NCBI GenBank assembly: GCA_016197365.1
Contig: JACPVS010000021.1
Coordinates: forward strand, 372,001 to 436,000
From: Mycolicibacterium cosmeticum
GTDB taxonomy: Bacteria > Actinomycetota > Actinomycetes > Mycobacteriales > Mycobacteriaceae
Reading direction: 5' to 3'
Length of the DNA stretch: 64,000 nt
Part shown: positions 7,885-16,879 of the stretch, piece by piece
Position numbering within the stretch: the first letter of the stretch is position 1
Layout of the letters: every line of letters starts with the position of its first letter
Notes under the pieces: generated by a model
What the model saw: only the letters and a program-made list of their open reading frames with translations
Databases searched by the model: none
What the model was told of the DNA's origin: nothing
Program-made: the position numbers and the translations under genes

Positions 7885-10535
7885 GGTAGTTCCCGCCTCT
7901 CGTCGGGCCCCCACAGCGGCTGCATATCGCCCGGCAGGGCCAGGTGCGACGCGGTGATCACGGTGGACAGCTCACGCAGGCCGGCGTGGATCCCGTCGAG
8001 CAGTTCGGCCAGTTCGGTGCGGGTGCCGTCGGCGCCGACGACCTCCAGGTCCTCGGGGTCGGTGCGCCGTAGCCGGATGGCGATCTCGTCGACGAGGCGC
8101 TCCGGGCGTGAGGCTCCCGACGCCGACGGCAACCGTTTCAGGCCGGCACGCAGCCGTTCCAGCTGATAGGCCAGCGAGCGCGGGTTCTCCCCGTCGAACA
8201 GCACCAGTTCGGTCAGCGCGGCCAGGCTGATCTTGCCGAGCATGCGGCGGCGGTAGATCACCGACGACTCACAGGCGATCAGGGTGGACTCGGTGACGGT
8301 CTGCTCCGCATCCGGGCTGCGCACCTCGACCAGCGTGGCCCGCAGCAGCGCGGTCAGGCCGAGGCCGCGCTCGATGCGCTTGCCGATGTCCATCACCGTC
8401 CAGCCGACGTCCTGGACCATCGACTCGGCGGCCATCCCCGACAACGCCAGCATGCCCGACAGGGTGCGGCTGTGCGCGGCGGCCAGATAGGCGTCGCCTT
8501 CGGTCTGCGACTCCGGCGGCGTGCCGCCACGATGCCCGACGGCCCGCTCCACCGCGGCCAGCACCATCCAGGTGTCGTTGGACATCTGGTCGCGCACACC
8601 GCGGGCGGCCAGGCCGAGGCGCTCCACCGCCTGCGCCAGCGAGCCGGAGCGACGGCGGTCGGCGGTGACGGCCCACAGCGTACTCGGGGCGATGGCGATC
8701 ATCTCGTGATCGTCACTGCCCGAACCGGTGTCGGTTCCGGTGATGGACCCGATCGCGGACAGCAGCACAGGCACACACTGGCTGCCGCCCATGTCCTGCC
8801 GGTAGCGGTATTCGTGGTAGCGCTCGCGGGTCACCGTGAGCAGGCGCGACATGTTCTCCGCGCGCTCGGCGTAGCGGCCCATCCAGAAAAGATCCGACAG
8901 CACGCGCGGCGAACTCACGCCGCGGGTCGGGCTCGGGGTCATCACCGGCAGTTCGATCGACGGCGCGGGTACGGCCCTGACCCGCTCCGGGGTGCGCACC
9001 CAGATATCCTTGGCGGCAACGGTATTCAACGTATAAGCCGAACTACCCTGCGCCGGAAGGAATCCCAGGCCGCCGACCATCGGCGCGTAGCCACCCCGCT
9101 GCGCGACCGTGAACAGGCGCATCCCCACACTGGCCGCCGACAACCCGCCGCGGTAGTAATCGGTGGGGGCCGAAGAGAATTCGGGCAGCTCCTGGGCCAC
9201 CCAGCGCCACGGCGTGGCGGCGATCCGGGCGCCGAGTTCCTCGCGCCGGGCGGGCGGCAGGGTGGGGCCGACGATGGTGCGCCCGCCGTCCACCGGCTTG
9301 ATCAGCAGGGTGGCCAGGTTGGCCCGGATGTGCGACAGCTCGTTGGGATAGCCCGCCCAATACGCCCCGCCGCTGTGCAGTTCCGGCGTCTCACCGACCA
9401 GCAGTTCGGCCAACTCGGGCAGAAAGCGAAGCAGCGCAGGGCTTTCCAGGATGCCACTACCCAGGGTGTTGACCACCGTCACCGCGCCGCGGCGCAGCAC
9501 CTCGACCAGGCCGACCACCCCGAGCCGCGAGTCCGCACGCAGATCGAGCGGGTCGACGTATTCGGCGTCGACCCGTCGCAGCACCACGTCGACCCGCTTG
9601 AGGGTGCCGAGTGAGCGCATCCACAACCGGCCCTCGCGCACCACCAGATCGGCGCTCTCGACCAGGGGGAACCCCAGCACCGTGGCCAGGTAGGCCTGAT
9701 CGAACGCCGTCTCGGAATGCGCGCCGGGGCTGAGCACCACGACGACGGGTTCCTCGGCGGTCTCGGGGGCGGCGTCGATCAGCGCCAGCCGCAACGCCTG
9801 GGCCCAGGGTGAGGCCGGCCGCGGGCCGATCTGCTCGTAGAGATCGGGGATCGCGTGCGCGATGACCCGGCGGCCCGCCATCGCGTACCCGGCACCCGAG
9901 GGCGCCTGGGTCCAGTCGGCGTTCACCCGGAAACTGCCGTCGGCGGCCCGACTGATGTCGCAGCCGTGCAGGAACAGCTGATGCCGGCCGGGCACCTCGA
10001 TACCGTGCGCGGCGCGCACATACCCGGGATGGGCGAACAGCAGCTGCGGCGGCAGCACCCCGCTGGTGATGGACCGGCGCTCGCCGTACAGATCGGTGAG
10101 CACGGCGTCCAGCAGCCGGGACCGCTGCACCAGACCGGTCTCCAGGACGTTCCAGTCCGCCGCCGAAACCAGCAGCGGCAGCGCGTCCAAATGCCACGGC
10201 ACCGCGACGCCGTTGCTCACCGGGGACGACGGGTCGACGTGCACATAGGTGATGCCGTCGTCGTCGACCCGGCCGCCGACGATGGCCCGCAGCTGGTCCA
10301 GGCCGCCGCGGCCACGCTCGGCGACACACTCGGCGAGCTCCCGCCAGGCCGGCCGGACCGCGCCGGTCGGGTCGACGAACTCGTCGTATCCGCTGCCCGC
10401 CATGCCGCGGACATCGAAGAGGGCCTGCTGCGCGCGGGCAGCGCGATACCCCACCAGCACATCGTCGGTCGATCCCGAGGTGGTGCCGGCCACACCGATA
10501 TTCGGCTCCGGTGAGCCGTTCGCGCGAAGGACCAT
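7881..10535 (-). CDS. circularly permuted ATP-grasp / alpha-E fusion (Rv2567 type)
   Basis: An 884-residue two-domain protein. Residues about 90-520 form the circularly permuted ATP-grasp domain (COG2308/DUF404-407 type) with LFLHGCDISRAADGSFRVN and the GSGILESPAL segment. Residues about 542-884 form the all-helical alpha-E domain (DUF403/COG2307), opening with PRVLSDLFWMGRYAERAEN. Comparative genomics predicts that such ATP-grasp enzymes form an amide or peptide bond and that alpha-E assists. The substrate is unknown. The ATG at 10535 overlaps the upstream TAA by one base (TAATG), and 884 residues equals the length I recall for Rv2567. The open frame running on to 11486 is an out-of-frame extension over the upstream gene and was discarded. 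The gene is coupled to the next one by GTGA. Confidence 0.92.
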   Translation of the reverse strand: MVLRANGSPEPNIGVAGTTSGSTDDVLVGYRAARAQQALFDVRGMAGSGYDEFVDPTGAVRPAWRELAECVAERGRGGLDQLRAIVGGRVDDDGITYVHVDPSSPVSNGVAVPWHLDALPLLVSAADWNVLETGLVQRSRLLDAVLTDLYGERRSITSGVLPPQLLFAHPGYVRAAHGIEVPGRHQLFLHGCDISRAADGSFRVNADWTQAPSGAGYAMAGRRVIAHAIPDLYEQIGPRPASPWAQALRLALIDAAPETAEEPVVVVLSPGAHSETAFDQAYLATVLGFPLVESADLVVREGRLWMRSLGTLKRVDVVLRRVDAEYVDPLDLRADSRLGVVGLVEVLRRGAVTVVNTLGSGILESPALLRFLPELAELLVGETPELHSGGAYWAGYPNELSHIRANLATLLIKPVDGGRTIVGPTLPPARREELGARIAATPWRWVAQELPEFSSAPTDYYRGGLSAASVGMRLFTVAQRGGYAPMVGGLGFLPAQGSSAYTLNTVAAKDIWVRTPERVRAVPAPSIELPVMTPSPTRGVSSPRVLSDLFWMGRYAERAENMSRLLTVTRERYHEYRYRQDMGGSQCVPVLLSAIGSITGTDTGSGSDDHEMIAIAPSTLWAVTADRRRSGSLAQAVERLGLAARGVRDQMSNDTWMVLAAVERAVGHRGGTPPESQTEGDAYLAAAHSRTLSGMLALSGMAAESMVQDVGWTVMDIGKRIERGLGLTALLRATLVEVRSPDAEQTVTESTLIACESSVIYRRRMLGKISLAALTELVLFDGENPRSLAYQLERLRAGLKRLPSASGASRPERLVDEIAIRLRRTDPEDLEVVGADGTRTELAELLDGIHAGLRELSTVITASHLALPGDMQPLWGPDERRELP

Positions 10536-13500
10536 TACCGCAGAACGGTACGCACCCGGCGCAGATCCAGAATCCCCGGAGCACCCAAATCGGTGGACTG
10601 GCGAGCCTGCTTCTCCCGGAGATCGGAGAGGTCCACCCGGCCCGGGGTGAATCCGGCCACCTCGAACCGGCGTCCGCGGCGCGATTCGGCCTCCACCGCG
10701 TTCACCGGCGGGGTGTCGTAGGCGCGGCCACCGGGGTGGGCCACGTGATAGGTGCAGCCCCCCTTGGAGGAGCCCGTCGAGGTGTCGATGAGTTCGAAGC
10801 GCAACGGGCCGTCGACGGTGATGGTCGGGTGCAGCGCGCTGGGCGGCTGCCAGGCCCGGAACCGCACGCCGCCGACCTGGACGTCGGCCTTGTCGGTGGC
10901 CAGCAACGGGATCGGCTGGTCGTTGGCGGTGACGATGTAGCGGTGCCGGTCCGCGCCGACCAGGCGCACCTGCACGCGTTCCACCGACGAGTCGACGTAG
11001 CGGGCGGTGCCGCCCGCGGTGGACTCCTCCCCCAGCACGTTCCAGGGTTCGATGGCGCCGCGCAGTTCCACCTCGACCCCGTCGAACACGGCGGTGCCGA
11101 TGCGCGGGAACCGGAACTCGGTGAACGGGTCCAGCCAGCTGGTGTCGAAACTGACGCCATGTGCCCGCAGATCCGCTGCGACGTCGGCGATGTCCTGGAT
11201 CACGAAGTGCGGCAACAGGTATCGACCGTGCAGGTTCTCGCCGTGACGGATCAGCGGTGCGCGCAGCGGCTCGTCCCAGAACCATGCCACCAGTGAGCGC
11301 ACCAGCAGCGACTGCACCATCGCCATCTGGAAGTGCGGCGGCATCTCGAAGCCACGCAGCTCCAGCAGTCCCAGCCGGCCGCGCGGGCTGTCGGGACTGT
11401 AGAGCTTGTCGATGCAGAACTCGGCCCGGTGGGTGTTGCCGGTGATGTCGGTGAGCAGATGCCGCAGCGCCCGGTCTGTGACCCACGGTTTGGCCGCGCC
11501 GGTCTCGGCCAGGCGGGCGATCTCGGCGAAGGCGATCTCCAACTCGTACAGCGCTTCCGAGCGACCTTCGTCCACCCGCGGGGCTTGGGAGGTGGTGCCG
11601 ATGAAGCGGCCGGAGAACAGGTACGACAGCGCGGGGTGGCGCTGCCAGTAGGTCAGCAGCGACACCAGCAGGTCGGGCCTGCGCAGCAGCGGCGATTCCG
11701 CCGGGGTGACACCGCCGAGGGTGATGTGGTTGCCGCCACCGGTGCCGCCGTGGCTGCCGTCGGTGTCGAATGATTCGGTGGACAACCGGGCCAGCCGGGC
11801 TTCCTCGTAGAGCGTCTCCAGCTGCGCCAACTGCGCGGCGAAGCTGTCCGTCGGCGCGACGTTGACCTCGATCACCCCGGGGTCCGGGGTGACCGACATG
11901 GAAGTCAGCCTCGCGTCGTGCGGTGGGCCGTAGCCCTCGATGACCACCGGGCAGTCGATCGCGGCCGCCGCGGCCTCGACCCGGGAGATCAGGTCCAGGA
12001 AGTCATCCGCGGTATCGGTCGGCGGCAGGAACACGTAGAGGAAGCCGCCCCGGATCTCGGCCACCAGCGCGGTGGTGGGTGCGTCCTCGGTGGCTTCGAC
12101 GGGCGCCTCGGCTTGGCGGGCCGGCCCCCGCAGCAACGTGCCCTCCTGGGTCAGCGGGTCGGACTCGAAGGTGCGCCGCGGCGCGTGCCAGCTGATGGCG
12201 TTCAGCGGCAGCCGCAGGCCGGCCGGCGAATCCCCCTCCAGCAGCACGATGCGGCCCCGGCGCAGCTGCCAGTCCGCACTGGCCCAGCCGGAGTCGTCGT
12301 CGCGGCGGTGCAGCGGCAGCACGTGTGCGGCCGGTTCGACGACGGACTCGTCGAGGCGGGCCAGCAGTGCGGCCCGCTGCTTCGCGTCGTCGGCGCCCAG
12401 GTCGTCGGCCGCCGCCACCGGGTCACCCGCGGGTTGGCGGACCGCGCCCGCCAGCTTGCTCAGCGCGTCCTCATAGGCCGGGCGCACCTGGCCGGCCGGC
12501 AGCGTGAGACCGTCGGCGATGGCCGCGAGCAACGCGGCGTCCGAGCCGGCCGGTACCGGCTCCGGTGTGCTCTGCCCCCAGGGGTCGGCCAGCAGGCCCG
12601 GGTCGCTCCACACCGCTTCGCCGTCGGGCCGCCAGAACAGTCCGATCTGCCAGCGCGGCAACGGTTCTCCCGGATACCACTTGCCCTGGCTGCGCTGCAC
12701 CAGCCCGTGCGGCGCCCACACCTTCTTCAACCGGTCGGCCAGCGCCGAGGCCCGCTGACGTTTGTGCGGCCCGTCGGCCTCGACGGTCCATTCGGGGTCG
12801 GTCTGGTTGTCGACGGAGACGAAGGTCGGTTCGCCGCCCACGGTCAGGCGCACGTCCCCGGCCGACAGTCGCGCGTCCACCTTCTCCCCGAGGTCGACGA
12901 TCGACGCCCACGCCGACGGGGTGTAGGGCAGCGTGACACGCGGGTCCTCGTGCACCCGGGTGACGACGTTGGAGAACTCCAGGCTGGTCTCACACGGGCC
13001 GGTGGCGCCGGTGATCGGAGCGGCCGACTCGGGGTGCGGCGTGGCCGACAGCGGGATGTGCCCTTCGCCGGCGAACAGACCCGAGGTGGGGTCCAGCCCG
13101 ATCCAGCCGGCGCCGGGCACGTAGACCTCGGTCCAGGCGTGCAGATCGGTGAAGTCGGCGGCCGGGCCGGAGGGCCCGTCCAGCGCCGGGACGTCGGAGG
13201 TCAACTGCACCAGGTAGCCGGAGACGAACCGCGCGGCGTAGCCCAGCCTGCGCAGGATCGACACCATCAGCCACGCCGAGTCGCGGCAGGAGCCGATCCC
13301 GGTGCGCAGCGTGAAATCGGGGGCCTGTACGCCGGGTTCCATCCGGACGCTGTAGCCGACGTCGGCGTTGACGGCGCGGTTGAGCGCCACCAGGAAGTCG
13401 ATGGTGCGGGTGCCAGCCGGGACCGAGAAGTTCTTCACCCACGCAGCGGTGAGGTCGCCCGATTCGTCGACGGGACGCAGGTAGGGCTTGAGGTCTTCGG

Positions 13501-13831
13501 CGAGTGCCGGCGGGTAGTGGAACGGGACCGTCTCGGCCGACTCCTCGATGAAGAAGTCGAACGGATTGATCACCTTCAGATCCGCGATCAGGCCGACGGT
13601 GACGGTGAGGCTACTGGCGCGGTTGGGGAACACCAGGCGGGCCAGGTAGTTGCCGAACGCGTCCTGCTGCCAGTTGATGAAGTGATCGGCCGGCTCGACC
13701 TGCAGTGAGTAGGCCTCGATCGGCGTGCGGGAGTGCGGCGCCGGACGCAACCGGACCACATGCGGATAAATCTCTACCAGTCTGTCGAACGTGTAGCTGG
13801 TGCGATGCTCCAGCGCCACCTTGATTCCCAT
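10535..13831 (-). CDS. large transglutaminase-DUF2126 protein (Rv2566 type)
   Basis: A 1098-residue protein. An N-terminal beta domain (1-90) precedes a transglutaminase core with Cys182 (GIGSCRDSAWL), His231 (DLHAWTEVYVPG) and Asp247 (IGLDPTSG). From about residue 300 a long DUF2126 (COG4196) region runs to the end, including GGEPTFVSVDNQTDPEW, a family hallmark. The start is the ATG at 13831 (MGIKVALEHRTSYTFD), since the family begins at this strand. The frame continues to 13981 only over sequence already used by the upstream DUF389 gene, and its Arg-rich residues look non-coding. It is the first of three tightly coupled genes (TAATG, then GTGA). It is cytoplasmic, and its biochemical function is undefined. 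Length and domains agree with M. tuberculosis Rv2566. Confidence 0.92.
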   Translation of the reverse strand: MGIKVALEHRTSYTFDRLVEIYPHVVRLRPAPHSRTPIEAYSLQVEPADHFINWQQDAFGNYLARLVFPNRASSLTVTVGLIADLKVINPFDFFIEESAETVPFHYPPALAEDLKPYLRPVDESGDLTAAWVKNFSVPAGTRTIDFLVALNRAVNADVGYSVRMEPGVQAPDFTLRTGIGSCRDSAWLMVSILRRLGYAARFVSGYLVQLTSDVPALDGPSGPAADFTDLHAWTEVYVPGAGWIGLDPTSGLFAGEGHIPLSATPHPESAAPITGATGPCETSLEFSNVVTRVHEDPRVTLPYTPSAWASIVDLGEKVDARLSAGDVRLTVGGEPTFVSVDNQTDPEWTVEADGPHKRQRASALADRLKKVWAPHGLVQRSQGKWYPGEPLPRWQIGLFWRPDGEAVWSDPGLLADPWGQSTPEPVPAGSDAALLAAIADGLTLPAGQVRPAYEDALSKLAGAVRQPAGDPVAAADDLGADDAKQRAALLARLDESVVEPAAHVLPLHRRDDDSGWASADWQLRRGRIVLLEGDSPAGLRLPLNAISWHAPRRTFESDPLTQEGTLLRGPARQAEAPVEATEDAPTTALVAEIRGGFLYVFLPPTDTADDFLDLISRVEAAAAAIDCPVVIEGYGPPHDARLTSMSVTPDPGVIEVNVAPTDSFAAQLAQLETLYEEARLARLSTESFDTDGSHGGTGGGNHITLGGVTPAESPLLRRPDLLVSLLTYWQRHPALSYLFSGRFIGTTSQAPRVDEGRSEALYELEIAFAEIARLAETGAAKPWVTDRALRHLLTDITGNTHRAEFCIDKLYSPDSPRGRLGLLELRGFEMPPHFQMAMVQSLLVRSLVAWFWDEPLRAPLIRHGENLHGRYLLPHFVIQDIADVAADLRAHGVSFDTSWLDPFTEFRFPRIGTAVFDGVEVELRGAIEPWNVLGEESTAGGTARYVDSSVERVQVRLVGADRHRYIVTANDQPIPLLATDKADVQVGGVRFRAWQPPSALHPTITVDGPLRFELIDTSTGSSKGGCTYHVAHPGGRAYDTPPVNAVEAESRRGRRFEVAGFTPGRVDLSDLREKQARQSTDLGAPGILDLRRVRTVLR

Positions 13832-13872
13832 GACGGGAATCCCACCACACCGCAGGTGCCCGCGCAGCGCGG

Positions 13873-14784
13873 TCAGGGCCGATGCAGCCGCCGGTGGACA
13901 ATCAGCACCACAACGCCGGCGGCGACGATGCCGATGAGGTTGACCATCAACTGCACAGCCGAGTAGGCGGCGACGTCCCACTCCCCGACGGTGGCCGCCA
14001 CCACGGCGAAGCCCGCGGCGGGCACCGTGGTCACCGAGATGAAGACGCCCACCAGCGCAGCCGATTTCGCCGACACCAGCGACAACATGCCCGCCGCTCC
14101 GGCCAGCAGCGCCACCACGAACGAGAACGGTCCGACCTGGAAGATGAAGTCCACCTGCTTCAAGCTCCGGGTGCTGGTCAGCGTCACCCAGCCGAGCGCC
14201 TCGAAGCCCAGGGTGGCACCCGCGGTCACGACCATCGCCAGCGGGAACCCCACCAGCAGGGCAGTGGCGGCCCGGCGAGCCAAGGACGCCCGGCGCCGCA
14301 CCACGGCCACCGCCAGTGCGGCCAGCGGGCCGAATTCCGGACCCACCACCATGGCACCGACGACGGTGACGGCCGAGTCGGTCACGACGCCGACGGCGGC
14401 GAGCAGGCAGGCGATACAGAGGAAGGCGAGGAAGGTGACCGTGAGGCTGGATTCCTCACGGGTGCGTGCCAGCAACTCGTCCCACAGGACGGCGTCGGCC
14501 CCGTCGCCCTCGGCCTCGTCCTCGGCGCGGTAGGCCGCCGAGGACAGCACGGTGTCGAGGGCCTGCAGCGTGATCGCCCCGTCCTCGGCCAGGCCGAGCG
14601 CCTTGAGCCCGCCGATCACGGCGTCGGTGGCTTCGCGCGCCACGTCGGCGACGATGACGTCCCCCGCCGGCTGCACGGCCGCGCCCCGGTGCACGATGAT
14701 GTGCGCGGTGCCCGGCGTGTGCCGGTAGAGGTCCAGCACCGCGCCGGTGAGTTCGGGCGGCGCGATCACCCGCAGATGCAGCAC
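13873..14784 (-). CDS. DUF389 membrane protein
   Basis: A 303-residue protein with a soluble N-terminal region of about 115 residues and then six or so hydrophobic helices to the C-terminus. The DUF389 signature region is visible as VGAMVVGPEFGPLAALAVAV. The N-terminal part begins with a beta strand (LHLRVIAPPELTG) resembling the small domain that precedes the membrane part in this family. Transport function has been suggested for DUF389 proteins, but no substrate is established. The GTG start at 14784 is the longest reasonable one. It ends 41 bases before the large transglutaminase gene on the same strand, so it could be the first gene of that operon; whether it functions with it is uncertain. 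Confidence 0.82.
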   Translation of the reverse strand: MLHLRVIAPPELTGAVLDLYRHTPGTAHIIVHRGAAVQPAGDVIVADVAREATDAVIGGLKALGLAEDGAITLQALDTVLSSAAYRAEDEAEGDGADAVLWDELLARTREESSLTVTFLAFLCIACLLAAVGVVTDSAVTVVGAMVVGPEFGPLAALAVAVVRRRASLARRAATALLVGFPLAMVVTAGATLGFEALGWVTLTSTRSLKQVDFIFQVGPFSFVVALLAGAAGMLSLVSAKSAALVGVFISVTTVPAAGFAVVAATVGEWDVAAYSAVQLMVNLIGIVAAGVVVLIVHRRLHRP

Positions 14785-14819
14785 GCCAGAAGGCTAACCG
14801 GTTCGATCCGGCGGCTGGG

Positions 14820-16160
14820 CTACTCCACGTCGGCGGTCAGGCCGAAGTCCGCCAGCGCCTGCAGCACCGCTTCCAGGAGGGCGGCTTTGGTGTTCGGCGT
14901 CCCGGGCTCCCAGGCCACCACCGACAGGCACACCTTGCCCGCCAGGTTCCCCGAGGCGAGCATCATCCGGCCGCCCATCCGGTCCAGATCCGAGGCGGTC
15001 AGGCCCGGCTCGGCCAGCCGGGAGGTGAAGAAATCCGCCTCCGAACCGTCCGGGCGATTCACCTCCTTGGGCATGTCCCCCACATTCGACACACCGATGG
15101 GCTTGCCGACCTTGAGTGCCACCAACTCCAGCTTGCGGATCAGGAATTTCGGTGTGTAAGGCACCAGCGGCAGGGGCGCCAGCAGCAGTTCCCGCTTGTC
15201 TGCCAGCTGCGTCAGCTCGGCCTTGATATCACGCCGGATCCCTGCCAGGTCGGAGGTGACCGCCGAGGCCGCGGTGTGCACCGTGATGGAGTTCAGCGCG
15301 TTGCCGCGGGTGTCGCCGTCGACCCGCTCGCTGACCGGGAGCGACAGCATCGCCTGCCCGTCGGCGTCGACGCGGCCCATGAGCACGCCGACCCGGATCC
15401 CCAGTCCGGCCAGCATCACGTTGTTGGTGCCGCCGAGTGCCTTCGCACGGTCGTCCCACGCGTTCTGATCGACGGCCACCGAGACGGTCGGGATGCCGAT
15501 GGGCCGATCGGAGCGCCGGCCCCGGGAGTCCGGGGCCGACCGCGCCGACGCGGACAGGTCGCCGGACTGTTCGCGGGCCAGTCGCGCCGCGCCGGCCACC
15601 GCGCCGGGCACTTCGCGCAGGGCGCGCACGGCGGTGCGCAGGTCGCGGCCCAAGGCCTTGCTGCGGCTCAACGACCGCGCCGGCGGGTAGTTCAGCCCAC
15701 GGTCCGCCCCGGCGACCGCCTCGACGATCGCGCCGATCAGTGCGCCGGCGTCGGCCACGGTGTGCGACACCACCAGCACGACGACGGCGCCGCCCCCGAT
15801 CAGCGGCTGCACCCCGAGGTGCCAGGGCGGCCCGTGCTCGGGATCGACGGGCACGCCGACCCGCTCCTCGACGTAATCCCACACCTCGTCGCGGCTGCGT
15901 TCGGCGATGGCGATGTCGATGCTCTCGGGTTTGCTGGACCGGACCCAGCGGTGCCTGCCGAACGGCACCACGGACCGTTCCAGTTGCCGGCCCAGCAAAC
16001 CGGTGTGCAGATTGCGGTGGAAACTCCGCAAACCGTCCAGGTCGACCCCTCGGTCATAGATCCAGGTGTATTGGATCACCGGGCCGCGCTTCAGGGCGCG
16101 CAGCGCCAGATGGGATCCCTGGTCCATGTAGGCCAGCGTGTTTTCCGCATGGATTGTCAT
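14820..16160 (-). CDS. WS/DGAT-like acyltransferase, paralogue A
   Basis: A 446-residue protein resembling the wax ester synthase/diacylglycerol acyltransferase superfamily. It shows a condensation-type N-terminal half and the C-terminal WS/DGAT domain (GVSNVGDMPKEVNRPDG, LASGNLAGKVCLSVV). The active-site HHxxxDG reads SHTVADAG: the second His and the Asp are kept and the first His is Ser. The ATG at 16160 (MTIHAENTLAYMDQGS) aligns with the start of paralogue B at 18062-19435. The frame extends to 16271 with Arg-rich sequence that has no counterpart in B. Paralogy with B includes RALKRGPVIQYTWIYDRGVD. The likely role is acyl transfer to a lipid or alcohol acceptor, but the altered motif leaves activity uncertain. 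Confidence 0.8.
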   Translation of the reverse strand: MTIHAENTLAYMDQGSHLALRALKRGPVIQYTWIYDRGVDLDGLRSFHRNLHTGLLGRQLERSVVPFGRHRWVRSSKPESIDIAIAERSRDEVWDYVEERVGVPVDPEHGPPWHLGVQPLIGGGAVVVLVVSHTVADAGALIGAIVEAVAGADRGLNYPPARSLSRSKALGRDLRTAVRALREVPGAVAGAARLAREQSGDLSASARSAPDSRGRRSDRPIGIPTVSVAVDQNAWDDRAKALGGTNNVMLAGLGIRVGVLMGRVDADGQAMLSLPVSERVDGDTRGNALNSITVHTAASAVTSDLAGIRRDIKAELTQLADKRELLLAPLPLVPYTPKFLIRKLELVALKVGKPIGVSNVGDMPKEVNRPDGSEADFFTSRLAEPGLTASDLDRMGGRMMLASGNLAGKVCLSVVAWEPGTPNTKAALLEAVLQALADFGLTADVE

Positions 16161-16299
16161 CCCGGGTGGGGGCCTTTCTCGCCGTGGCTGCTCGATCGGC
16201 ACGCGACAGGCCCCCCAGGCACGTGATCTCGAATTCCATCGCGCAGCATATGCCATGGCAGTGCGCAGCATGAGACTTTGCTATGGGTAAGCCGACCGC

Positions 16300-16773
16300 T
16301 TACTGGGAGCGCTTGGCCAGCCGCATCCCCAGCTCACCGGGCGGCACCCGGTGCCCTTCGGCACAGCGAACCTCGACACCCGCCTCCGCGCCGCACTCCA
16401 GATGCGTGAGACGCAGGCCGCTGTCCTTGAGGTGTTTGCGGCCCCACTCGAACATCGCCCACACCACCGGCATCAGGTCGGTGCCCGCCTCGGTCAGCAC
16501 GTACTCGTCCCGGCTGCGCTGCCCGGGTTCCCGATAGGGCTGCTTGGCCAGCAGGCCGGCGTCGACGAGTTCGGACAGCCGGGCCGACGCGGCCGCCTTG
16601 GTGATCCCGACGCGGCGGGCGAAGTCGTCGAATCGGGTGGTGCCGTAGAACGCCTCGCGCATGATCAACATGGCCGACTTGGTACCGATCAGGCCCATCG
16701 CCCTCTCGATCGGGCAACGCCCGACCGCCGACCACGCGTCGCGGTCGGCGAGCACTCCTTGCAGAACTGTCAT
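16300..16773 (-). CDS. HxlR-family transcriptional regulator
   Basis: A 157-residue winged-helix regulator. The HxlR core is clear: CPIERAMGLIGTKSAMLIMREAFYGTTRFDDFARRVGITKAAASARLSELVDAGLL (about 19-76), then the wing (YREPGQRSRDEYVLTEAG). The C-terminal part has two Cys (LECGAEAGVEVRCAEGH) that could bind metal or form a disulfide. The ATG at 16773 has an AGGGTGAT site, so it is preferred to the GTG three codons upstream. It is divergent from the thiolase gene. The shared spacer holds a regular array of ATACTCAG half-sites, which points to local autoregulation and control of the thiolase. The ligand is unknown. Confidence 0.88.
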   Translation of the reverse strand: MTVLQGVLADRDAWSAVGRCPIERAMGLIGTKSAMLIMREAFYGTTRFDDFARRVGITKAAASARLSELVDAGLLAKQPYREPGQRSRDEYVLTEAGTDLMPVVWAMFEWGRKHLKDSGLRLTHLECGAEAGVEVRCAEGHRVPPGELGMRLAKRSQ

Positions 16774-16804
16774 GCAGATCACCCTACCGCTGGGTTGATG
16801 TGAA

Positions 16805-16879
16805 TATACTCAGGTGTTACATCTGAGTATAGGAAGCAATACTCAGTGACGAGGAGAGCAGACATGTCCGGATACTCAG
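16805..16879. promoter_or_regulatory. operator array of four ATACTCAG half-sites
   Basis: A perfect 9-base inverted repeat, TATACTCAG (16805-16813) and CTGAGTATA (16823-16831), is followed by direct copies of ATACTCAG at 16839-16846 and 16872-16879. The plus-oriented copies start at 16806, 16839 and 16872, exactly 33 bases apart (about three helical turns). The array lies between the divergent HxlR and thiolase genes and enters thiolase codons 3-6. Assignment to the HxlR protein is inferred from position. Confidence 0.7.

Noticed and set aside
10536..11486. N-terminal extension of the ATP-grasp/alpha-E frame to 11486
   Set aside because: The extension overlaps the 3' third of the DUF2126 gene in another frame and is Arg/Gly/Ala-rich. 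The ATG at 10535 gives the expected length and a TAATG overlap.
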